Shown piece after piece: positions 1-5,745 of a stretch of DNA of 6,574 nt. Both the position numbers and the translations under genes were made by a program. Source of the stretch: JBHEPS01 sp046261635 (GTDB taxonomy: Bacteria; Acidobacteriota; Thermoanaerobaculia; Gp7-AA8); NCBI GenBank assembly GCA_046261635.1, contig JBHEOL010000095.1, positions 1 through 6,574 of the forward strand. The letters run 5' to 3'. How positions within the stretch are numbered: the first letter of the stretch is position 1; the number at the start of each line of letters is the position of its first letter. The notes under the pieces are model-generated. The model made no database searches and was not told where the DNA came from. It saw only the letters and a list, made by a program, of their open reading frames with translations.

Positions 1-1
1 C

Positions 2-1465
2 CACGACACCATGATCGTCTCGTACGTTCTCCAGCCGGGAGCCTACGAGCACACACTCGAGGTTCTCGCGCGGGCGCGATTGCGCCGCGAGGTCGCGAGC
101 CGGAAGGACGTCTTCGACGGGTCGACGCTGTTCATGCCCGACAGCACCGAAGCCTGCCGATACCTCGGGGAGAAGGCCGAGATGGCCGTTTGCCTCTGGC
201 GCGACCTCCAGCCCCAGATGGAAGCCGATCCCCCCCTCCGGAAAATCTACGAGGAGCTCGAGCTCCCGCTCATCCCGGTGCTCGCCCGGATGGAGGCGCG
301 GGGGATCCGCATCGACGTCGCTCTGCTCGGCGAGATGTCCCGCACGATGGGCGGGCAGCTCGAAAAACTCGAGACGGAAATCTACCGCGCAGCGGGCGAG
401 AAGTTCAACATCAACTCCCCCCAGCAGCTCGGGACGATCCTGTTCGAAAAGCTCCAGTACCCGGCGCTCAAGAAGACGGCGAAGAAGAAGACCGCATCGA
501 CCGGGATGGAAGTTCTGAAGGAGCTCGCGTCTCACGGCTATGAGGTTCCGCGCCTGATTCTCGAGCAGAGGGAGCTGCACAAGCTGAAATCGACTTATGT
601 CGACGCGCTGCCGCAGCTGGTCGCGGCCGACGGGCGGGTCCACACGAGCTTCAACCAGGCGGTCGCAGCGACGGGCCGTCTCTCCTCGTCGGATCCGAAC
701 CTGCAGAACATCCCGATCCGGACCGAGGCTGGGCGGCAGATCCGGCGGGCCTTCGTCTCGGACGAAGGGTACCTGCTGTTCGCGGCCGACTACTCGCAGA
801 TCGAGCTGAGGATTCTGGCCCACGTGACGCAGGACGAGGATCTGATCGCGGCCTTCCGCCGCGGGGCGGACATCCATCGGGCGACGGCTGCGCGGATCTT
901 CAACCGGGCGGAAGAGGACGTGACGGCGGATCAGCGGCGCGCGTCGAAGACGATCAACTTCGGGGTGCTGTACGGCATGTCGGCTTTCCGGCTGGCAGGC
1001 GAGTTGAACATCTCCCAGACCGAGGCGAAGGAATTCATCGAATCGTACTTCGCCCGCTATCCGCGAATCCGTGAGTATCTCGACGCCACGCTGGAAGAAG
1101 CGCGATCGACGGGAAAGGTGACGACGCTGTTCGGAAGGGTCCGTTACATTCCGGAGATCCACAACCGGTCGTGGACCGTGAGAGGAAACGCCGAGCGGAT
1201 GGCGACGAACGCGCCGATTCAGGGAACGGCGGCGGATCTTCTGAAGATCGCGATGATCCGGCTCGACGAGGTGTTGAGCAGCAGGGAACCGGATGTGAGG
1301 ATGCTCCTGACGGTCCACGACGAAGTGGTGTTCGAGGTGCCGGAGGTGGATATCGAGAGGGTCGAAAGTGTCGTGCGCGAAGCGATGGAGAACGTGCACG
1401 CGCTCGCCGTTCCGTTGGCAGTGGAGACGCATTGGGGCCGTAGTTGGTACGAAGCGAAACAGTGA
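2..1465 (+). CDS. polA: DNA polymerase I, C-terminal part (5' end outside window)
   Basis: Family A DNA polymerase for gap filling in repair and Okazaki fragment processing. The frame is open from base 2 to the TGA at 1463-1465, giving 487 residues of a protein usually near 900. The ATG at base 11 is internal: the preceding codons read HDT, matching the family's F/H-DTM segment late in the exonuclease-like domain. The polymerase domain is complete. Motif A DYSQIELR is at 788-811. Motif B (935-976) has the key Arg, Lys, Phe and Tyr of the O helix; its Phe at 959-961 corresponds to E. coli F762. The QGTAAD segment follows, and motif C VHDE is at 1313-1324 with its catalytic Asp. The 5' nuclease domain and the first exonuclease motifs are off the left edge. 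Two departures are visible. The residue aligned with the E. coli exonuclease metal ligand D501 is Lys (segment YLGEKAE), suggesting no proofreading. The residue before VHDE is Thr where E. coli has Gln. The lipoprotein gene overlaps the 3' end by 4 bp. Confidence 0.97.
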   Translation, partial: HDTMIVSYVLQPGAYEHTLEVLARARLRREVASRKDVFDGSTLFMPDSTEACRYLGEKAEMAVCLWRDLQPQMEADPPLRKIYEELELPLIPVLARMEARGIRIDVALLGEMSRTMGGQLEKLETEIYRAAGEKFNINSPQQLGTILFEKLQYPALKKTAKKKTASTGMEVLKELASHGYEVPRLILEQRELHKLKSTYVDALPQLVAADGRVHTSFNQAVAATGRLSSSDPNLQNIPIRTEAGRQIRRAFVSDEGYLLFAADYSQIELRILAHVTQDEDLIAAFRRGADIHRATAARIFNRAEEDVTADQRRASKTINFGVLYGMSAFRLAGELNISQTEAKEFIESYFARYPRIREYLDATLEEARSTGKVTTLFGRVRYIPEIHNRSWTVRGNAERMATNAPIQGTAADLLKIAMIRLDEVLSSREPDVRMLLTVHDEVVFEVPEVDIERVESVVREAMENVHALAVPLAVETHWGRSWYEAKQ

Positions 1466-2217
1466 AGCTCGCGATCTCGATCGTCCTGGCGACGGTCCTC
1501 ACCGGCTGCAATCGCGCGCCCGCGGTCGATCCTTCGCCCAGACCCCGGCGGGATGGGCCGACCGTCGAGGCGAAGGTGCTCACGATTCGCGAAAGTCATC
1601 ATCCGCCGACGCGCGCATTCTTGTCGCCGATCGTCGTGTTCGGGTCGAAGGTGCGGATCGGAACCGATCTCGACCAGTGGCGGCTGTTCGATCTGGAAGC
1701 GCAGACCGTGACGTGGGTCGATGAGATCGCCCGCACCTACCGCACCGTCAGTGCGGCCGACCTCGCCCGCCGACGGCAACGGCAGTTGCGCACGGCCGTT
1801 CCGGGGGGAATCCCTCTGATCGAGGGTGGAAGTACGGGGCTCGAGGCCGAGCTCGAAGGCGTCGCGGCCGAGCAGTGGCTGATGAAGCTCGGAGGCTACG
1901 AGCGCGAGATCTGGCTGTCGAAGGAGCCGCTGGCCGGCTCAGGATTTCTCCGGATGTGGCTGACGTCCGAGCCGATCAGCGAGCCGTACGCGGGAGTCAT
2001 GCGGAACGTCGACGGAGCGCTGATGCGCCAGGACGGTTTCCCGGTCTACGAGCGCACCGCATTCACGTGGGAGGGAGGGGCGATGGTGAGCCGGCGGCGG
2101 CTCGTCTCGATCGAGACCCGCCAGGTGTCCGCGTCCCTGTTCGAGATCCCTTCCGACTACCTGGACGTCAGTCTGCCCGGGATGCGATCTGGCGGCGGTC
2201 GCCGATCCGCTTCGTGA
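1462..2217 (+). CDS. Putative lipoprotein of unknown function (DUF4412-like pattern)
   Basis: Predicted secreted, lipid-anchored protein of 251 residues; I do not recognise a named family with certainty. The GTG start at 1462 overlaps the polA TGA (GTGA), which is typical of translational coupling. It gives a compact signal peptide (MKLAISIVLATVLTG) followed by the lipobox cysteine C16 in LTGC. A TTG at 1444 would add six residues and cannot be excluded. Neither start has a convincing Shine-Dalgarno. After the cysteine comes a short Pro/Arg-rich linker, then a beta-rich domain: a WRLFDLEAQTVTWVDE segment, a VAAEQWLMKLGG segment leading to EIWLSKEPL, a GFPVYERTAF strand, and a closing SLFEIPSDY. 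That order (a bound-state or colour-like strand, a modified residue line, 'G-P-V' strand, terminal 'LFE-P-Y') resembles DUF4412 and LolA-like lipoproteins, but this is a pattern judgement without a search. Asn follows the cysteine, so there is no inner-membrane-retention Asp. The last 16 or so residues lie in DNA shared with the 3' end of selB on the other strand. Confidence 0.82.
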   Translation: MKLAISIVLATVLTGCNRAPAVDPSPRPRRDGPTVEAKVLTIRESHHPPTRAFLSPIVVFGSKVRIGTDLDQWRLFDLEAQTVTWVDEIARTYRTVSAADLARRRQRQLRTAVPGGIPLIEGGSTGLEAELEGVAAEQWLMKLGGYEREIWLSKEPLAGSGFLRMWLTSEPISEPYAGVMRNVDGALMRQDGFPVYERTAFTWEGGAMVSRRRLVSIETRQVSASLFEIPSDYLDVSLPGMRSGGGRRSAS

Positions 2218-4081
2218 TGCCGGCGCGATCGAAGTACTCGAGCAGGGGGATGGCGACCTTGCGGGAGATCGAGTAGAGGTCCTTGAACCAGGCGACGTCG
2301 GCCGTTTCCCCGCGATGCGGATCGAGCCTGCGCGCGGCCTGCTCGAGCACGTCGCGGTGAAGGTAGACGTTCTCGGAGAGGCGGATGAGGACGCCGCTTT
2401 TCACGAGAAATCCGACGACACCCTCGATGGTCTTCGGCCGCTGATGGATCGTCCGGATCAACGCGGAGACCAGCGGGGGCATCAACCCGGCGGCGCGGAA
2501 GATTTCCTCGATCTGGCGCGCGAGCTGGCCCTCCTCCCCGCCGAGAGTCCGTGAGCGTCCCGGGACGTGGACGAGATCGCCGTCGATCTCGGCGAGCCGC
2601 TCGGCGCGGAGGTCGGCGAGATAGAACTCCGCCAGCGCCGGATCGGTGCGCGGGATGCGAAGGCGCTGAATGAACTCACCTTTCGGCATGCCGACGGCGG
2701 TGCGGTTGGCGGTGAAGAACGACTCGAGTGCCGCGATCGCCAGGGTCCGGACCTCGCGGATCTCGTCGATGTGCACGTATCTCCGTGCGGCGCCCTCTCC
2801 GACGGAGGCGATGCCGGAGGGGAGACTCGACAGGTCGCGTTCGAGCCGGTGGGTCGTGAAGCCGGTGCGCGCTCTCAGCTCGGCGAGGGTGATTCCCGCT
2901 CTCCCTTCCAGCCGCGCGAGCAACGGCAGGCGCTCGGAGAGCGCGGGGCGGGCGAGAGTCTCGAGCAGTTCGGGGCGGGTCCGGCGGTTGAGCTTTCCGA
3001 GGTGCGGATCGAGGATGATGCCCCCTCCGACGGTCATTGCGGGCGAATAGCGGCGGATCACGAACCGGTCGCCGGCGATCGCGACCACGGGAGCTTCGAG
3101 GCGGATCTGCGCCCATGCGCGGCCGCCTGGCTCGATCTCGTTTCGCTCCGGATCGAGCAGGCGGACCTTGCCGAGCAACTCGCTCGCGAAGTGGTGGAAG
3201 CGAATGCGGGTCTGGTCGCGGAGCGGAGGGGCGTCGGCGAGCATTTCGATCTCGACCGTGACGATGGGGCTCGGGCGAAGCGTCGATGGCGAAACGAGCT
3301 GCTGTCCGCGGTGAAGTGCCTCGAGCGGAACGTCGGCGAGGTTGATCGAAGTGCGCTCGCCGGCCATCGCTGCCGGACGAGCCGAACCGTGCACCTGGAT
3401 GTTTCTCGCCCGCGTGGTCCTGCCCGTCGGAAGGAGCGCGAGCTCTCCCCCCTCGGACAGCGATCCGCTCACCGTCGTTCCGGTCACGACCGAGCCGAAT
3501 CCCTTCATCGTGAACGCCCGGTCGATCGGAAGCCGGAACGCACGGTCCGTAGCGTCGCGTTCGCCCGCGTTCGCCAGGACCTCGACCAGCGCGGCCGTCA
3601 GCTCGTCGAGCCCCCGGCGCGACACGGTGCTCGTCGCGATCACCGGTTTCCCGTCGAGGAAACTTCCCCGGACGAGATCCTCGATCTCGAGGCGGACGAT
3701 CTCGAGGAGCTCCGGCTCCACCAGGTCCGCCTTCGTGATGGCAACCACGCCGGTGGGAATCCGGAGGAGGCGGCAGATCGCGAAGTGCTCGCGCGTCTGC
3801 GGCTTCACCGATTCGTCGCCGGCGACCACGAGGAGCGCGGCGTCGATTCCGCCGACTCCGGCCAGCATGTTCCTCACGAACTTTTCGTGGCCGGGGACAT
3901 CGACGAACCCGATCTGCATCTGATCGGTCGAGAGGCTGGCGAAGCCGAGATCGATGGTGATCCCGCGTCGCTTTTCCTCGGGGAGCCGGTCGGTGTCGAC
4001 GCCCGTCAGAGCCCGCACAAGGGACGTCTTTCCGTGATCGATGTGACCCGCGGTTCCGACGATTCTCCGTCTCATGCTCAT
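2168..4081 (-). CDS. selB: Selenocysteine-specific translation elongation factor SelB
   Basis: GTPase that brings Sec-tRNA(Sec) to the ribosome at UGA codons marked by a SECIS RNA hairpin; cytoplasmic. From the ATG at 4081 it has 637 residues, close to the usual 610-640. The GTPase motifs are all present: P-loop GHIDHGKT (residues 12-19), RGITIDLGFA (39-48), DVPGHE (61-66) and TKAD (116-119). An EF-Tu-like domain II starts near 182 (FTMKGFGSVVTGT). A third beta-barrel ends around YSPAMTVGGGIILDP, and a long helical C-terminal part carries the winged helices that bind SECIS. The end, LLEYFDRAGITKRIGDRR, is the conserved last winged helix, so the gene is full length. ATG 4081 (MSMRRR) and ATG 4075 are equally plausible starts; both give the usual short N-terminus. 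The frame stays open to a TTG at 4189, but that would add unconserved Ser/Arg-rich residues and overlap the kinase gene. The kinase stop is 28 bp upstream, suggesting an operon. The 3' end overlaps the convergent lipoprotein gene by 50 bp. Confidence 0.96.
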   Translation of the reverse strand: MSMRRRIVGTAGHIDHGKTSLVRALTGVDTDRLPEEKRRGITIDLGFASLSTDQMQIGFVDVPGHEKFVRNMLAGVGGIDAALLVVAGDESVKPQTREHFAICRLLRIPTGVVAITKADLVEPELLEIVRLEIEDLVRGSFLDGKPVIATSTVSRRGLDELTAALVEVLANAGERDATDRAFRLPIDRAFTMKGFGSVVTGTTVSGSLSEGGELALLPTGRTTRARNIQVHGSARPAAMAGERTSINLADVPLEALHRGQQLVSPSTLRPSPIVTVEIEMLADAPPLRDQTRIRFHHFASELLGKVRLLDPERNEIEPGGRAWAQIRLEAPVVAIAGDRFVIRRYSPAMTVGGGIILDPHLGKLNRRTRPELLETLARPALSERLPLLARLEGRAGITLAELRARTGFTTHRLERDLSSLPSGIASVGEGAARRYVHIDEIREVRTLAIAALESFFTANRTAVGMPKGEFIQRLRIPRTDPALAEFYLADLRAERLAEIDGDLVHVPGRSRTLGGEEGQLARQIEEIFRAAGLMPPLVSALIRTIHQRPKTIEGVVGFLVKSGVLIRLSENVYLHRDVLEQAARRLDPHRGETADVAWFKDLYSISRKVAIPLLEYFDRAGITKRIGDRRQIASRAD

Positions 4082-4109
4082 CGCGGAGCGCACGATACCA
4101 CCGGCGACA

Positions 4110-5699
4110 CTACTGACCGAGGCCGTTGGATGACGGTGGGGTGGGCCGCTTGAAGATCCTGCTCCAGAACGATTTCTTCGGCGGAACAACGGCCTCGGCC
4201 GAGGCCTCGGAATTCGCCGCGACCTCGATGATCTCTCCAGTTCGCTCAGCAGGCGATGGAGCCTCGACCGGCGCGATCCCGGCCCGGGGGCTGTTCGCTT
4301 TTCGCTGAGCCTCGCGTTGGCGCTGCAGCTCCCGCCACCGGCGCTCCTTCTCCGCCTGCTCCACGGCCTCCTCCTCCTGGATTGCGCGCAGCGCTTCGAG
4401 AGCGCGTTCCTCTCCGGTTCTCGCGACCTCGCTGAAAGGATATTCGGCCAGGTAGGCCTGGAAGCGGGCGAGGCTGGCCTCGTACTGCCCGGCCTCGAGC
4501 AGAATGTTCGCCTCGCGGAGCATCGCCTCCCGCCCTTCCTGATCGATGGGAACGACGATCTCGCTCGCTTCGACTCTCTTCACCTCCCGCTGGATCAGCC
4601 CGACCGCGATTGCGAACACCCCGACCACGAGAAGGATGACGGTCAGCCCGAGAGCCGTGGGGACCGTCCGGTTCAGCGGGACGAGGCTCTTTCGACTGGC
4701 GTAGTCGAGTGTGATCGGTGTCGTCGGAGTCTCCTCCGGGGTGAGGTTCGAGACGACAGGAATGGTCCGGCCGCTCTGCAGGAGGGGGTTCGAAGCCGCC
4801 GGGCTGACTCCCATCAGCCGGCGAAGCTCTTTCATCGCGGCCTCAGCGGAGGCGAATCGATCGGCGGGGTTCTTGGCGATCAGGCGCCGGACGAAACCGG
4901 ACACCCAACGCGGAAGGTCAGGCCGGAACGTCTGTATGTCGGGAGGCGTGGTGTTGACGACGTTGTAGAGCACGTCCATCAGGTCCGGGCCTTCGAACGG
5001 TTTCTTCCCCGTCAGCATCTCGAACAGCACGACGCCGACCGAGAAGAGGTCCGACTGGCTCTGGACGCTCTTCCCGGCAATCAATTCCGGCGCCATGTAA
5101 TAGGGCGTCCCGATCAGCTGTCCGACGTCGGTGAGAGTGCGACCGGCAGAGCGGGCGTAACGCGCGACACCGAAGTCGGCGATCTTCGCTTCCCCGTCGA
5201 TCGAGATCAGGATGTTGGCGGGTTTGATGTCGCGATGGATCACGTGCCGCGCATGCGCCCAGGCCAGACCGTTGAGAACGTCGTCGGTGATCTTGAATGC
5301 AGCGTCGGCTGACAGGCGGCCTTCGCGCGCGATCATCGAGAGAAGGGATTCCCCATCGACGTACTCCATCGCCAGGTAGTTGATTCGGCGCCCCTCCCAC
5401 CCCACCTCGTAGAGTGTGATGATGTTCCGGTGGATCAGTGAGCCACACAGCTCCGCCTCGCGGCGGAATCTCTCGAGAAAGTCGAGCTCATGCTGCTCCG
5501 ACTCGAAGTTCTGGCTCATCCGGGGGGTGGTCTTGAGCGCCACGCGCCGCCCAATCCGGAGATCACGCGCCAGATACACCACACCCATCGCTCCGCGACC
5601 GAGGGTCTTTTCGACCTCGTAGTGATCGAAAAGCATCCCCTCGGCCGACTTCGCAGGATTGTCTTCTTTGTCGACTTCAGGCATGGCGGGCTGATTCAT
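4110..5699 (-). CDS. Membrane-anchored Hanks-type serine/threonine protein kinase
   Basis: Eukaryotic-like Ser/Thr kinase of 529 residues (ATG at 5699). The kinase domain runs from about 27 to 297 and looks catalytically complete: glycine loop GRGAMG (34-39), VALK lysine K56, probable alpha-C glutamate E81, HRDIKPAN with catalytic D157, DFG (175-177), APE (203-205) and SDLFSVGVVLFEMLTG (216-231). The K56 to E81 spacing is about six residues longer than in PknB-like kinases. A Pro/Thr-rich linker (about 298-345) leads to one hydrophobic helix (about 347-369). Beyond it lie a TPR-like helical pair (about 390-440, including LLEAGQYEASLARFQAYLAE), a highly charged probable coiled coil (about 440-468), a low-complexity stretch and a basic aromatic tail, KKSFWSRIFKR (508-518). 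There are no PASTA repeats. The stop is TAG at 4110-4112. A TTG at 5738 would add 13 residues and has a GGAG 10 bases upstream; the ATG at 5684 is also possible. It lies between the DUF72 gene and selB, probably in one operon. The substrate and signal are unknown. Confidence 0.95.
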   Translation of the reverse strand: MNQPAMPEVDKEDNPAKSAEGMLFDHYEVEKTLGRGAMGVVYLARDLRIGRRVALKTTPRMSQNFESEQHELDFLERFRREAELCGSLIHRNIITLYEVGWEGRRINYLAMEYVDGESLLSMIAREGRLSADAAFKITDDVLNGLAWAHARHVIHRDIKPANILISIDGEAKIADFGVARYARSAGRTLTDVGQLIGTPYYMAPELIAGKSVQSQSDLFSVGVVLFEMLTGKKPFEGPDLMDVLYNVVNTTPPDIQTFRPDLPRWVSGFVRRLIAKNPADRFASAEAAMKELRRLMGVSPAASNPLLQSGRTIPVVSNLTPEETPTTPITLDYASRKSLVPLNRTVPTALGLTVILLVVGVFAIAVGLIQREVKRVEASEIVVPIDQEGREAMLREANILLEAGQYEASLARFQAYLAEYPFSEVARTGEERALEALRAIQEEEAVEQAEKERRWRELQRQREAQRKANSPRAGIAPVEAPSPAERTGEIIEVAANSEASAEAVVPPKKSFWSRIFKRPTPPSSNGLGQ

Positions 5700-5745
5700 T
5701 CCGAGCAAGGATCCTGCCTTGCCCCGGAACCGATGCAACCGGATG

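Noticed and set aside
253..266. 14-bp palindrome GGAGCTCGAGCTCC in polA
   Set aside because: It is explained by consecutive Glu and Leu codons (EELEL) with preferred codon use.
1219..1779. Minus-strand open frame across the polA/lipoprotein junction
   Set aside because: It runs antisense to the catalytic motif C region of polA and the lipoprotein signal peptide, and has no motif of its own.
2186..2207. Possible hairpin terminator between the convergent genes (GATC plus GGCG/CGCC stem with a one-base bulge)
   Set aside because: It lies inside both coding sequences, has no T-tract on either side, and such short GC stems are common by chance in this composition.
2215..2277. UGA of the lipoprotein gene as a selenocysteine codon, given the nearby selB
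   Set aside because: Reading on past the UGA gives an Arg/Cys-rich tail antisense to selB with no conserved motif, and the protein already ends after its domain.
2567..4153. Long plus-strand open frame of 528 codons lying antisense to selB
   Set aside because: It mirrors a gene with clear SelB motifs, its translation is a charged low-complexity sequence with no recognisable motif, and long antisense frames are expected in GC-rich coding DNA.
4082..4189. Extended SelB N-terminus from the TTG at 4189
   Set aside because: The added 36 residues are Ser/Arg/Gly-rich and overlap the kinase coding sequence; SelB proteins normally begin only a few residues before IVGTAGH.
4317..5312. Plus-strand open frame of 331 codons antisense to the kinase gene
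   Set aside because: It is antisense to conserved kinase motifs, with no recognisable domain of its own; a GC-rich shadow frame.
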